64,000 nt of DNA. It comes from Rhodospira trueperi (GTDB lineage Bacteria > Pseudomonadota > Alphaproteobacteria > Rhodospirillales > Rhodospirillaceae). Of the stretch, positions 55,614 to 64,000 are shown in pieces; the stretch's first letter is position 1, and each line of letters begins with the position of its first letter. The stretch covers positions 124,001-188,000 of the forward strand of contig NZ_FNAP01000006.1 of the NCBI RefSeq assembly GCF_900101965.1, in the 5' to 3' direction. Made by a program: the position numbers and the translations under genes. Under the pieces are notes generated by a model. The model saw only the letters and a program-made list of their open reading frames with translations, was not told the DNA's origin and did not search any database.

Positions 55614-56999
55614 TCAATCATCCTCCGCCAGCGCCGCCTTGGGGTCCGCGCGGGTGACCTCGCTGGGGAACGTCCGCATCATCCACAGCAGCAGCACCAG
55701 CCCGGGCACGGCGGCCAGAGTGGTGACCAGGAAATACGTCACCCAGTCCACCTGATCGGCCAGCCAGCCGCCGCCGGCCGAGAAGAACGTCCGCGCGAAG
55801 CTCATCAGGCTGGAGACCAGCGCGTACTGCGTCGCCGTATAGGCGATGTTGCACAGGGACGACAGGTAGGCCACGAACGCCGCCGTGCCCATGCCGCCGG
55901 TCAGGTTCTCCACGCTGATGGTCACCACCAGCCAGCCGATGTCCGCGCCCACGTACGCTTGCCAGGCGAACACGAGGTTTGACCCCGCCTGCGCCACGCC
56001 GCAGATCAGCAAGGCCTTCATGATCCCCAGCCGCGCCACCATCAGGCCGCCGAGCAGGCCGCCGACGATGGTCATCACGACCCCGTAGCCCTTTGAGATG
56101 ACGCCGACCTCTGTCTTGGTGAAGCCGATCTCCTCATAGAACGGCATGGCCATGATACCCAGCAGCGCATCGCCGTACTTGTAGAGCGCGATGAACACCA
56201 GGATCCAGATCCAGTGCCGCCGTGTCATGAAGTCCACGAACGGGCACACGACCGCGCCGTACAGGAATCCCAGGGTCTCGCGCGCCCAGCCCGGCAAATG
56301 GGCCGTGCGCTCCAGCAGAGCCTCGACCCGCGATTCCTGCTCGCGCACGCTGGCGGTGGCGGCGGCGCGGTCGGGCTCCGGGCTCAGCAGGGCGGTCAGG
56401 ATGCCGATCCCCATCAGTCCGGCCATGACGGCATAAGCCCAGAACCATCCCGCAAAGTCGGCGATGATCAGCGCCCCGCCGCTGGCCACCACCATGCCGA
56501 GGCGGTAGCCCAGAACGATGGTGCCGGCCCCGGCGCCCAATTGGTGCTCCTCCAGGCTTTCCACGCGGTAGGCGTCGATGACGATGTCCTGGGTGGCCGA
56601 GGCGAAGGCCAGAAGCACCGCCCACAGCGCCGTCCACCACAGGTCAACGGCCGGGTCGGTCGATCCCAGCCCGACCATGCAGCCCATGATGAGCACTTGC
56701 GCCAGCAGCAGCCAGCCGCGCCGCTGCCCGAACAGCGGGGTGAGCACGGGCAGCCGCAGGCGGTCCACCAGCGGAGACCACAGGAACTTGAAGCCGTAAG
56801 CGGTGCTGGCGAAGGCGAACAGGCCGATGGTCGCCTTGGAGACCTCGGACTCGGCCAGCCAGTACGACAGCGTCGAGAACACCAGCAGCAACGGCAGCCC
56901 GCTGGCGAAGCCCAGGAACAGCACCCGGATGACGCGGATATCGCGATAAACGGCGAGGCTGCGCCACCAGTCCGAAAGGCTGGGGAATGTGGTTGCCAC
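55614..56999 (-). CDS. ampG: AmpG-like muropeptide permease (MFS)
   Basis: 461 residues with about 12 membrane segments. The AmpG signatures are FASGLPLLLVFSTLSYWLAESEVSKATIGLFAFASTAYGFKFLWSPLVDRL, FASATQDIVIDAYRVE and the long loop after AGFLMGIGILTALLS. The permease imports anhydro-muropeptides (GlcNAc-anhydroMurNAc peptides) for cell-wall recycling, which fits the adjacent amidase and PBP1A genes. Start at 56999. Confidence 0.88.
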   Translation of the reverse strand: MATTFPSLSDWWRSLAVYRDIRVIRVLFLGFASGLPLLLVFSTLSYWLAESEVSKATIGLFAFASTAYGFKFLWSPLVDRLRLPVLTPLFGQRRGWLLLAQVLIMGCMVGLGSTDPAVDLWWTALWAVLLAFASATQDIVIDAYRVESLEEHQLGAGAGTIVLGYRLGMVVASGGALIIADFAGWFWAYAVMAGLMGIGILTALLSPEPDRAAATASVREQESRVEALLERTAHLPGWARETLGFLYGAVVCPFVDFMTRRHWIWILVFIALYKYGDALLGIMAMPFYEEIGFTKTEVGVISKGYGVVMTIVGGLLGGLMVARLGIMKALLICGVAQAGSNLVFAWQAYVGADIGWLVVTISVENLTGGMGTAAFVAYLSSLCNIAYTATQYALVSSLMSFARTFFSAGGGWLADQVDWVTYFLVTTLAAVPGLVLLLWMMRTFPSEVTRADPKAALAEDD

Positions 57000-57115
57000 G
57001 GGAGGGACTCACCTGTGTCGGAGGGACGGGCGGATGCGGAAACGCGGGGCCCATGATCGGGATCCCGGTTCCGCCATGCAAGCCCGCCGCGACGCAGGCC
57101 CCGCCCCGCCCCCCG

Positions 57116-57676
57116 TCAGTCCCGCCGGTCGGGGCCGGTGTGGAACTCCGGCCATTCGCGCGCCACGATGGGACCGTCCGAGCGCAGCGCGTAGCAGGTG
57201 TCCAGGATGGGCGGCCGCTCTCCGGTGTTGGCGGCCTTGCGCTTCTCCTCGCGGCGGAAGTGCAGGGTCTGGTACGCCGTCGCCGCCAGCGGCTTGAGCA
57301 GGTCCACCATGTGCGTGCAGCCCTCGCCCCGCCCCAGCGCCTGCTTGACCCGCCCGGAAAAGCCGGCGCCGATGCTCATGCCCACCAGCCGCTGGAAGTT
57401 GGGGGTGACGTCGCCGCAGATGGTGAAGGGCGACGATTCGGTCACCGCCTCCACCGCGCGGATCACCAGGTCATCGTCCACCGTCACCCGCAGGACCATG
57501 TCGTGCAGCGCCTCGCCGGCGGCGATGTGGCCGCGCTCGTGGTTGGAGAAGGTGTAGCTCTTGGTATCGACGATACGGGCCTCGATGTCCCACAGCCCAT
57601 CGTCGCGCTGGTAGCCCTGGCAGTCGATGCGACGGGTGTGGATATGCGTGCGGGGCAGGGGCGGCGAGAGAGGCAT
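57116..57676 (-). CDS. DUF2889 family protein
   Basis: 186 residues: LPRTHIHTRRIDCQGYQRDDGLWDIEARIVDTKSYTF, then MVLRVTVDDDLVIRAVEAVTESSPFTICGDVTPNFQRLVGMSIGAGFSGRVKQALGRGEGCTHMVDLLKPLAATAYQTL, the DUF2889 signature. Function unknown; a number of members sit near lipid or aromatic-compound genes. The start at 57676 (MPLSPPLPRTHIH) is the one shared by relatives; an ATG at 57727 adds 17 residues. Confidence 0.85.
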   Translation of the reverse strand: MPLSPPLPRTHIHTRRIDCQGYQRDDGLWDIEARIVDTKSYTFSNHERGHIAAGEALHDMVLRVTVDDDLVIRAVEAVTESSPFTICGDVTPNFQRLVGMSIGAGFSGRVKQALGRGEGCTHMVDLLKPLAATAYQTLHFRREEKRKAANTGERPPILDTCYALRSDGPIVAREWPEFHTGPDRRD

Positions 57677-57767
57677 GAGGGGGCACCGTCGCGGAAGGAG
57701 TGAGGACACGGTCATTAATATACGCAACCGTATGGCACGTGTCCAGCGTGGCCCGTCCGTCGGCCCT

Positions 57768-57835
57768 CAGCAGTTCTCAGTTTGGCTGGACGACCAAGGA
57801 CCGAACAGTGCCGCTCGGACTCCTTCCCCCGTCGG
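57768..57835. repeat. Dispersed repeat, family E copy 2 (inverted)
   Basis: Reverse complement of 47731-47798 with 4 differences in 68 bases, 10 kb away. It lies in the dapF upstream region. Confidence 0.9.
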
Positions 57836-57969
57836 AGGGAGGGTGGGAGATCCGCGCGTGGGGCTCCTGTCAGACACCCAGCGAAAGCCGGCTGAACGGT
57901 GACAGGTCCAAAATGAGAACGTCTGACCGGCCCTTGCCCGCCTTCCGGCGGCGCCCTATAACCCGCGCC

Positions 57970-58821
57970 ATGGAGCAGAGTGGCCTGACCTTTCGCAAGA
58001 TGCATGGCCTGGGCAACGACTTCGTGGTCGTTGATGCCCGGACCCGTCCGTTCGACCCCACACCGGCCCAGGCGCGGCGCCTCGCCGACCGGCGCGTCGG
58101 GGTGGGCTGCGACCAGATCATCACCATCGAGCCGCCGCGTCCCGAGCACCCGGGCAGCACGGCCTTCATGGGGATCCGCAACGCCGACGGCGGCACGGTC
58201 GAAGCCTGCGGCAACGCCACCCGCTGTGTGGCCCGCCTGCTGATGGACGAGGCCGGGACCGACCGCGTGGTTCTGGGCACCCTGGCCGGCCCGCTCATCG
58301 CCGAGCGTGCCGACGGCGACTCGGTGCGGGTGGACATGGGACGGGCGAGCACCGACGCGGCTGTCCTCGACCTCTCTCATCCGTGCGACCCGCTGCATCT
58401 AGACCTGCGCTTGCCGCCATTCAACGACGCCGTGGGAGTCTCGGTCGGCAACCCCCATGTGGTGGCCCTGGTGCCCGACGCGGAGTCGGTGGACCTGCGC
58501 GGCACCGGCCCGATCATCGAGCATCACGACCTGTTTCCCGACCGCGTGAATGCCGAGGTGGTCTCCGTCCGCCCCGACGGGTCCCTGCGCATGCGGGTGT
58601 GGGAACGCGGCGCCGGCATCACCCGGGCCTGCGGCACCGGCGCCTGTGCCGTGGTGGTGGCGGCGGTGATCCGGGGGGCGATCCCCAGGCAGCCGACGAC
58701 CGTCATGCTGGACGGCGGCCCGCTGCGCATCGACTGGCGCGCCGGGGACGATCATGTGCTGATGACCGGCCCCGTGGCCACGGTGTTCACCGGCACCCTG
58801 CACGAAAGCCTGCTGTCATGA
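57970..58821 (+). CDS. dapF: Diaminopimelate epimerase
   Basis: 283 residues. The two catalytic cysteines are in GGTVEACGNATRCVARLL and ITRACGTGACAVVV, both complete DapF motifs, with FRKMHGLGNDFVVVDAR at the N terminus. It makes meso-diaminopimelate for lysine and cell wall. The start at 57970 (MEQSGLTFRKMHG) is the shortest sensible one. Its stop overlaps mtaB by ATGA, part of the dapF-mtaB-ftsY operon widespread in alphaproteobacteria. Confidence 0.97.
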   Translation: MEQSGLTFRKMHGLGNDFVVVDARTRPFDPTPAQARRLADRRVGVGCDQIITIEPPRPEHPGSTAFMGIRNADGGTVEACGNATRCVARLLMDEAGTDRVVLGTLAGPLIAERADGDSVRVDMGRASTDAAVLDLSHPCDPLHLDLRLPPFNDAVGVSVGNPHVVALVPDAESVDLRGTGPIIEHHDLFPDRVNAEVVSVRPDGSLRMRVWERGAGITRACGTGACAVVVAAVIRGAIPRQPTTVMLDGGPLRIDWRAGDDHVLMTGPVATVFTGTLHESLLS

Positions 58822-60086
58822 CGGCGCGCGATCCCCAAGTGGTGACCTTCGGCTGCCGGCTGAACGGCTATGAAAGCGAGGTGATGCGTGAGCATGCCCG
58901 CGCCGCCGGGCTGGACGGCGCCATCATCGTCAACACCTGCGCGGTGACGGCCGAGGCCGAGCGTCAGGCCCGCCAGGCCATCCGCAAACTGCGGCGCGAG
59001 AACCCGGACGCCCGCTTGGTCGTCACCGGCTGCGCCGCGCAACTCGATCCGGCGCGCTACGCCGCCATGCCCGAGGTGGACCGCGTGCTCGGCAACACCG
59101 AGAAGCTGGAGGCCGAAAGCTACCGTGACGGCGCTGACGCCCTGCTGGTGACCGACATCATGGAGGCGCGCGAGACCGCCGGCCACCTGCTGTCGGGGTT
59201 CGACAGCCGGACGCGGGCCTTCGTTCAGGTGCAACAGGGCTGCGATCACCGCTGTACGTTCTGTGTCATCCCGTTCGCGCGCGGCCCCAACCGCTCGGTG
59301 CCGCTGGGGCGGCTGGTGGAGCAGGTGCGCATGCTGGTCACGGCCGGGCTCCGTGAGGTGGTGCTGAGCGGCGTGGACATCACCTCGTACGGCGGGGATC
59401 TGCCGGGACGGCCCTCTCTGGGACAGGCCGTCCGCCGGCTGCTGGAGCAGGTTCCCGACCTGCCGCGCCTGCGGCTGTCGTCGCTCGATCCGGCGGCGGT
59501 GGACGATGAGCTGTTGCGCCTGGTGGCGGAGGAGCCGCGCCTGCTGCCGCACCTGCACCTGTCGGTCCAGGCCGGTGACGACCTGATCCTGAAGCGCATG
59601 AAGCGACGCCACCTGCGCCGCGACGTGGTGGATCTGGCCCGGCGGCTGCGCGACCTGCGCCCTGGGGTGGCGCTGGGGGCCGACCTGATCGCCGGCTTTC
59701 CGACGGAGACGGATGAGCAGGCCGCGCGCGCGCTGGCCCTGGTGGACGAGGCCGACCTGACCCATCTGCACGTCTTCCCGTTTTCGCCGCGCCCGGGCAC
59801 CCCGGCGGCGCGCATGCCGGCGGTCCCGGGTCCGGTCGCCAAGGCCCGCGCGGCGGCGCTGCGGGCGGCCGGTGACCAGCGCATGGGGGCGCGGTTGGCG
59901 CGGCGGGTCGGTGGCACGGCGGACGTGCTGGTGGAAACGCCCGGCTTCGGCCACAGCGAGGACTACCTTCCGGTCGATCTGGCGCCCGACCTTGACGCCG
60001 CCCCCGGGACCGTGGTTCGGGTGCGCCTGACCGGCGCGGGCGAGGGGCGCCTTGCCGCGACCACTGACGAAAGGATGTCGGCGTGA
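58818..60086 (+). CDS. mtaB: tRNA (N(6)-L-threonylcarbamoyladenosine(37)-C(2))-methylthiotransferase MtaB
   Basis: 422-residue radical SAM enzyme that adds a methylthio group to t6A37 of ANN-decoding tRNAs. It has the N-terminal UPF0004 domain with cysteines in TFGCRLNGYES, VNTCAVTAEAERQARQAIR and VTGCAAQLDP, then the radical SAM motif C-x3-C-x2-C in VQQGCDHRCTFCVIPFARGPNRS (about residues 142-149), LSGVDITSYG, LHLSVQAGDDLILKRMKRRHLR, and a C-terminal TRAM-like part. Its end overlaps ftsY (GTGA). Confidence 0.93.
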   Translation: MTARDPQVVTFGCRLNGYESEVMREHARAAGLDGAIIVNTCAVTAEAERQARQAIRKLRRENPDARLVVTGCAAQLDPARYAAMPEVDRVLGNTEKLEAESYRDGADALLVTDIMEARETAGHLLSGFDSRTRAFVQVQQGCDHRCTFCVIPFARGPNRSVPLGRLVEQVRMLVTAGLREVVLSGVDITSYGGDLPGRPSLGQAVRRLLEQVPDLPRLRLSSLDPAAVDDELLRLVAEEPRLLPHLHLSVQAGDDLILKRMKRRHLRRDVVDLARRLRDLRPGVALGADLIAGFPTETDEQAARALALVDEADLTHLHVFPFSPRPGTPAARMPAVPGPVAKARAAALRAAGDQRMGARLARRVGGTADVLVETPGFGHSEDYLPVDLAPDLDAAPGTVVRVRLTGAGEGRLAATTDERMSA

Positions 60087-62401
60087 TCTGGGGCTTCGGC
60101 AAGAAGAAGAAGGAACAGCAGGCGCGCGAGGAGGAAGAGCGCCGGATTCGGGAGGAAGACGAGGCCCGCGCTCGCGCCCGTGAGGAGCGCGCCCGCGCCG
60201 AGGCCGAGGCCCGTGCCCGCGAAGAGGCCGAGCGCCAGGCGCGGGAAGAAGCGGAGGCCCGCGCCCGGGCGGAGGCGGACGCCGAGGCGCGCGCCGAGGA
60301 GGAGGAGCGCGCCCGGATCGAGGCGGCCGCGCGCGAGGCCGAGGCTCAGGCGCTCGCCGAGAGCATGTTCGGCGGCAAGATCCCCCGGGTGGACGAGGAG
60401 GAGGAGCGCCGCCAGCGCGAGGAGGCCGCGCGTCTCGCCCGCGAGGAGGAGGAGCGCCGCCAGCAGGAAGAGGCCGCGCGCCTCGCCCGTGAGGAGGAGC
60501 GCGGCCAGCGCGAAGAAGAGGCCGCGCGTCTCGCCCGCGAGGAAGAAGAGCGCCGCCAGCGCGAGGAGGCCGCGCGTCTCGCCCGCGAGGAAGAAGAGCG
60601 CCGCCAGCGCGAAGAAGAGGCCGCGCGCCTCGCCCGTGAGGAGGAGGAGCGCCGCCAGCGCGAAGAAGAGGCCGCGCGTCTCGCCCGCGAGGAGGAGGAG
60701 CGCCGCCAGCGCGAGGAGGCCGCGCGTCTCGCCCGCGAGGAGGAGGAGCGCCGCCAGCGCGAGGAGGCCGCGCGTCTCGCCCGCGAGGAGGAGGAGCGCC
60801 GCCAGCGCGAGGAGGCCGCGCGTCTCGCCCGCGAGGAGGAGGAGCGCCGCCAGCAGGAAGAGGCCGAACGTCTCGCCCGTGAGGAGGAGGAGCGCCGCCA
60901 GCGCGAGGAGGCCGAACGTCTCGCCCGTGAGGAGGAGCGCGGCCAGCGCGAGGAGGCCGAACGTCTCGCCCGCGCGGAGGAGGAGCGCCGCCAGCGCGAG
61001 GAGGCCGAACGTCTCGCCCGCGCGGAGGAGGAGCGCCGCCAGCGCGAGGAGGCCGAACGTCTCGCCCGTGAGGAGGAGGAGCGCCGCCAGCGCGAGGAGG
61101 CCGCGCGTCTCGCCCGTGAGGAGGAGGAGCGCCGCCAGCGCGAGGAGGCCGAACGTCTCGCCCGCGAGGAGGAGGAGCGCCGCCAGCGCGAGGAGGCCGC
61201 GCGTCTCGCCCGCGAGGAGGAGCGCGGCCAGCGCGAGGAGGAGGAGCGCCGCCAGCGCGAGGAGGCCGCGCGTCTCGCCCGCGAGGAGGAGGAGCGCCGC
61301 CAGCGCGAGGAGGCCGAACGTCTCGCCCGCGAGGAGGAGGAGCGCCGCCAGCGCGAGGAGGCGGATCAAAAGGCCCACAAGAAGGATCGGGGCCGGGAAG
61401 AACCACCCCCCGAGGAACCGGCCCTCGACCCCAACCTCCACCACATCGAATGGGGCGAAAGCCCACGCAAGAAGAAGAAAGACGGCGGCGGCGGCTTCTT
61501 CGCCCGCCTGCGCCAGGGCCTGACGCGCTCATCGACCAAGATTTCGCGCGGCATCACCGAGCACATGGTGACCGCCCGCCTCGACGACGAGGCGCTGGAA
61601 TACCTGGAGGACGTGCTCATCCAGTCCGACCTGGGCGTCAAGACGGCCAGCGACCTGATCCAGTCGCTGTCCCGCGCTCGCTTCGGCCCCAATCCGACCG
61701 AACAGGAGGTGCGCGAGCACTTCGCCGGCGAGCTGGCCACGCTGCTGGAACCGGTGGCCGTTCCGCTGGCGATCCAGAAACAGCCAAAGCCGCATGTGGT
61801 GCTGGTGGTCGGCGTCAACGGCTCCGGCAAGACCACGACCATCGGCAAGATGGCGCGGCAGTTGACCGACTGGGACATTCAGGTCTCGCTGGCGGCCGGC
61901 GACACCTTCCGCGCGGCGGCGGTGGAACAGCTCCGGATCTGGGGCGAACGCACCGACTGCCCCGTGGTCGCCCGCAAGACCGGGGCCGACGCCGCTGGAC
62001 TGGCCTTCGACGCCATCCAAGAGGCCCGCGCGCGCAACGACGACGTGCTGCTGATCGACACCGCCGGCCGGTTGCAGAACCGCACCGAACTGATGGACGA
62101 ACTGAAGAAGATCGTCCGCGTGATCAAGAAGCTGGACGAAACCGCGCCGCATACGGTGCTGTTGGTCATCGACGCCACCGTCGGCCAGAACGCCGTGCAG
62201 CAGGTCAAGGTGTTCCAGGAGATGATCGGTGTGACCGGCCTTGCGGTGACCAAGCTGGACGGCACGGCCAAGGGCGGCGTGGTGCTGTCGCTCGCCGAGC
62301 AGTTCGGCCTGCCCATCCACTTCGTCGGCATCGGCGAGGCGGTGGAGGACCTGCGCCCCTTCCGCGCCGACGAGTTCGCCAGCAGCCTGATGGGGCTGTG
62401 A
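60083..62401 (+). CDS. ftsY: Signal recognition particle receptor FtsY with giant charged repeat region
   Basis: 772 residues, longer than the usual 300-500. Residues 1-114 are a charged A domain (MIWGFGKKKKEQQAREEEER). Residues 115-426 are 19 tandem copies of a 16-residue unit of the form AARLAREEEERRQREE (variants of 15, 17 and 23 residues). Residues about 470-772 are the NG GTPase: GVNGSGKTTTIGKM (P-loop, about 576), GDTFRAAAVEQL, LLIDTAGRLQN, TKLDGTAKGGVV and FVGIGEAVEDLRPF. It docks SRP-ribosome complexes at the membrane. The GTG start overlaps the mtaB stop. Confidence 0.95.
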   Translation: MIWGFGKKKKEQQAREEEERRIREEDEARARAREERARAEAEARAREEAERQAREEAEARARAEADAEARAEEEERARIEAAAREAEAQALAESMFGGKIPRVDEEEERRQREEAARLAREEEERRQQEEAARLAREEERGQREEEAARLAREEEERRQREEAARLAREEEERRQREEEAARLAREEEERRQREEEAARLAREEEERRQREEAARLAREEEERRQREEAARLAREEEERRQREEAARLAREEEERRQQEEAERLAREEEERRQREEAERLAREEERGQREEAERLARAEEERRQREEAERLARAEEERRQREEAERLAREEEERRQREEAARLAREEEERRQREEAERLAREEEERRQREEAARLAREEERGQREEEERRQREEAARLAREEEERRQREEAERLAREEEERRQREEADQKAHKKDRGREEPPPEEPALDPNLHHIEWGESPRKKKKDGGGGFFARLRQGLTRSSTKISRGITEHMVTARLDDEALEYLEDVLIQSDLGVKTASDLIQSLSRARFGPNPTEQEVREHFAGELATLLEPVAVPLAIQKQPKPHVVLVVGVNGSGKTTTIGKMARQLTDWDIQVSLAAGDTFRAAAVEQLRIWGERTDCPVVARKTGADAAGLAFDAIQEARARNDDVLLIDTAGRLQNRTELMDELKKIVRVIKKLDETAPHTVLLVIDATVGQNAVQQVKVFQEMIGVTGLAVTKLDGTAKGGVVLSLAEQFGLPIHFVGIGEAVEDLRPFRADEFASSLMGL
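60425..61360 (+). repeat. In-gene tandem repeat, 19 x about 48 bp
   Basis: 936 bases encoding the A-[AE]-RLAR-charged repeat of FtsY; 14 units are exactly 48 bases in the majority pattern, others differ by 3-21 bases. Codon use in the repeat (GAGGAG, CGCCAGCGC) is uniform, which suggests recent expansion by slippage or unequal recombination. Confidence 0.92.
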
Positions 62402-62613
62402 ATTTTCGCGAGCTTACGCCTTGGATGCGCTTTTCATCGTTGTGGCAAGCCGTCGCATTGCACAAAAAAAAGGTCAAGCAAGGCTTGTTCTGGTGTTGAA
62501 GGCGACATTATCGTTAGGAGGCGAACGTCCGTGCCGTGGCAATTCGCCCCATCCACGTGGAGCGGGGGCTGCCTGACCCAGCGTCCTCGCGGTCAAGGTG
62601 ACCTCCGAATGCA

Positions 62614-64000
62614 ATGGTTTCTCGGTCACGCCCCGTCAGTCTGAAAACCCGGCTCGCCATCGCCTTGGCCCTGGCGGCCATCGCGCCAGTCGCGTTCTAC
62701 ACCAGTATCGTCGAGCAGCGCACGGCGAACGCCCTTCAGACGAGCATCTCCCGGTCCCTGACCGCCACCGCGTCCCACATCGCCGACTCCCTGGACCGCT
62801 ACATGCAGGCCCGCCAGGTCCAGATTTCGCTGTTGTCCCAGCTTGCCCCGCTCAAAACCCTCGATGATCCTGAAGGGGTGCGTGAACTTCTCGACTCCTT
62901 GCAGACCAGCGTCCCCAGTTTCGCCTGGATCGGACGATTGGATGCCGACGGTACGGTCGTCGCGGCCACCGGCGGCATTCTCGAAGGCGTCAACATCGCT
63001 CATCGCCCGGTCTTCTTCGGCGCCCAAACAGGGCCCTACGTTGGCGATGTCCACGAAGCGGTCATGCTCGCCAATCTGCTGCCCGACCCGTCCGGCGAAC
63101 CGATGAAGTTCGTCGATGTCGGCATCCCCGTGATTCCTGGCGGCGACGGACCACCGAACGGCGTGCTGGCTGCTCATCTGAGTTGGACCTGGGCCGACGA
63201 GGTGTTGCAAACGGTTCTGAAGACAGAAGGCGGTTCGGAACTGGATCTTTTCGTGGTCAGCGGTTGGGGCGATACGGTCTTGTTGGGGCCGAAGGATGCC
63301 ATCGGTCAGGTGTTCGCGCTCCCCGGCCTGCAACTGGCCAGAACCTACGGAACCTATGGCGGCATCGAAACCTGGCCCGACGGCAAAGCCTATCTGACTG
63401 GATATGCGGTCGGCTACGGCCACAAGGACTATCCGGGGCTGGGCTGGACGGTGGTGGCGCGCCAGCCCGTCGCGACGGCGCTTGCCCCGGTCGCGACCGT
63501 GCAGTGGATCCTGCTGGCGTGGGGGGCCGGGGTCGCGGCCGTGTTCGCGGTCTGTGGCCGGTGGATGGCGCTTTGGATCACTCGACCACTCAGCCGCATC
63601 GCGGCGGTGGCCGATCGTCTGCGCGAAGGCGAGGCCGCGGACATCCCCTGCAACAGCGGCGTCACCGAAATCGACAGCCTCTCGACGGCGCTGGACGCGT
63701 TGATCCGCAGCCGCACCCTAATGGAGACGGTCGCCCACCACGACACATTGACGGGACTGACCAATCGGGCCGGCCTTGACGGTCACCTTTCGCTGATGTC
63801 GGCCCGGGCCACACGCGAGGGCGCCGCGCTGGGGTTCCTTTGCCTCGATCTGGACGGGTTCAAGCCGGTCAATGACCAGTTCGGCCACGCCGCCGGCGAC
63901 GAATTGCTTGTCGAGGTCGCCCAACGGCTGCGGCAGGTCGTCCGGGGCGGCGAGGTGGTGGCACGCCTCGGGGGCGACGAGTTCATCCTCGTGCTGCACA
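62614..64000 (+). CDS. Membrane sensor diguanylate cyclase (3' end beyond the window)
   Basis: 462 codons visible, no stop before the edge. A first membrane segment (LAIALALAAIAPVAFYTSIV, about residues 12-31), an extracytoplasmic dCACHE-like sensor of about 250 residues (FAWIGRLDADGTVVAATGGILEGVNIAHRPVFF), a second membrane segment (about 298-322), a HAMP region (WITRPLSRIAAVADRLREGEAADIP) and the start of a GGDEF domain (LTGLTNRAGLDGHL, CLDLDGFKPVNDQFGHAAGDELL, and the active site RLGGDEFILVLH). The start at 62614 follows AAGGTGA. The ligand is unknown. Confidence 0.88.
   Translation, partial: MVSRSRPVSLKTRLAIALALAAIAPVAFYTSIVEQRTANALQTSISRSLTATASHIADSLDRYMQARQVQISLLSQLAPLKTLDDPEGVRELLDSLQTSVPSFAWIGRLDADGTVVAATGGILEGVNIAHRPVFFGAQTGPYVGDVHEAVMLANLLPDPSGEPMKFVDVGIPVIPGGDGPPNGVLAAHLSWTWADEVLQTVLKTEGGSELDLFVVSGWGDTVLLGPKDAIGQVFALPGLQLARTYGTYGGIETWPDGKAYLTGYAVGYGHKDYPGLGWTVVARQPVATALAPVATVQWILLAWGAGVAAVFAVCGRWMALWITRPLSRIAAVADRLREGEAADIPCNSGVTEIDSLSTALDALIRSRTLMETVAHHDTLTGLTNRAGLDGHLSLMSARATREGAALGFLCLDLDGFKPVNDQFGHAAGDELLVEVAQRLRQVVRGGEVVARLGGDEFILVLH

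Noticed and set aside
58752..61532. 926-codon minus-strand frame antisense to mtaB and the ftsY repeat
   Set aside because: Repetitive Pro/Arg/Gly sequence produced by the complement of the ftsY repeat; no ribosome site or domain.

Overview
This 64 kb window is high-GC chromosomal DNA from an alphaproteobacterium, most likely of the order Rhodospirillales (a purple non-sulfur spirillum such as the Roseospira/Rhodospira/Pararhodospirillum group would fit; the genus is a guess). The evidence is the combination of nif/fix genes, a thiosulfate-oxidising sox set, aerobic-type cobalamin genes (cobO, cobQ, cobD), adenosylcobalamin-dependent methylmalonyl-CoA mutase, the dapF-mtaB-ftsY operon, an alphaproteobacterial-style RNase E ending in a GWW tail, and dispersed intergenic palindromes. 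I see no phage, transposase gene, CRISPR array or rRNA; there is one tRNA (Phe, GAA).

Layout. 1-5.1 kb: moaC (cut by the left edge), an orphan ABC-type periplasmic binding protein, then cobO, a SYLF-domain exported protein and cobQ. 5.1-14.7 kb: a 111-bp tandem repeat, a PadR-like regulator, an acetyltransferase, a small transaldolase, priA, a MntA-HepT-type pair whose HEPN partner is truncated, a methyltransferase, the PLP-homeostasis protein YggS and cobD/cbiB. 15-21.4 kb: a phytase-like gene remnant, an LpxR-like outer-membrane lipid A deacylase and the mutA-mutB operon. 21.7-25 kb: modD, thyX, an Rpn-family nuclease and tRNA-Phe. 25-28 kb: a membrane-protein/tusA operon divergent from a rhodanese across a perfect 13-bp inverted repeat, then a universal stress protein.

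28-36 kb is the nitrogen-fixation island. A leftward operon (iscA-like, nifV, nifW, fixA, fixB, fixC) and a rightward operon (nifB, fdxN-type ferredoxin, nifZ, nifT) start from facing sigma-54 promoters that share two TGT-N10-ACA (NifA-type) sites. FixABC would supply low-potential electrons by bifurcation, NifB and NifV build parts of the iron-molybdenum cofactor, and NifW/NifZ/NifT help nitrogenase maturation. The structural nifHDK genes are not in the window and fixX is not at its usual place. 36.6-41.4 kb is a sulfur-oxidation island: a SoxS-like thioredoxin, soxY, soxZ, soxB and a CcdA/SoxV-like electron carrier, without soxXA or soxCD.

41.4-64 kb is mostly housekeeping: cysS, two GGDEF proteins (the second cut by the right edge), a pentapeptide-repeat protein, a thioesterase, a TPR protein, a response regulator, rne, a Tat-exported amidase followed by penicillin-binding protein 1A, AmpG, a DUF2889 protein and dapF-mtaB-ftsY. 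The ftsY gene carries 19 copies of a 16-residue charged repeat. At least five families of short dispersed or tandem intergenic repeats are spread through the window and account for many spurious short reading frames.
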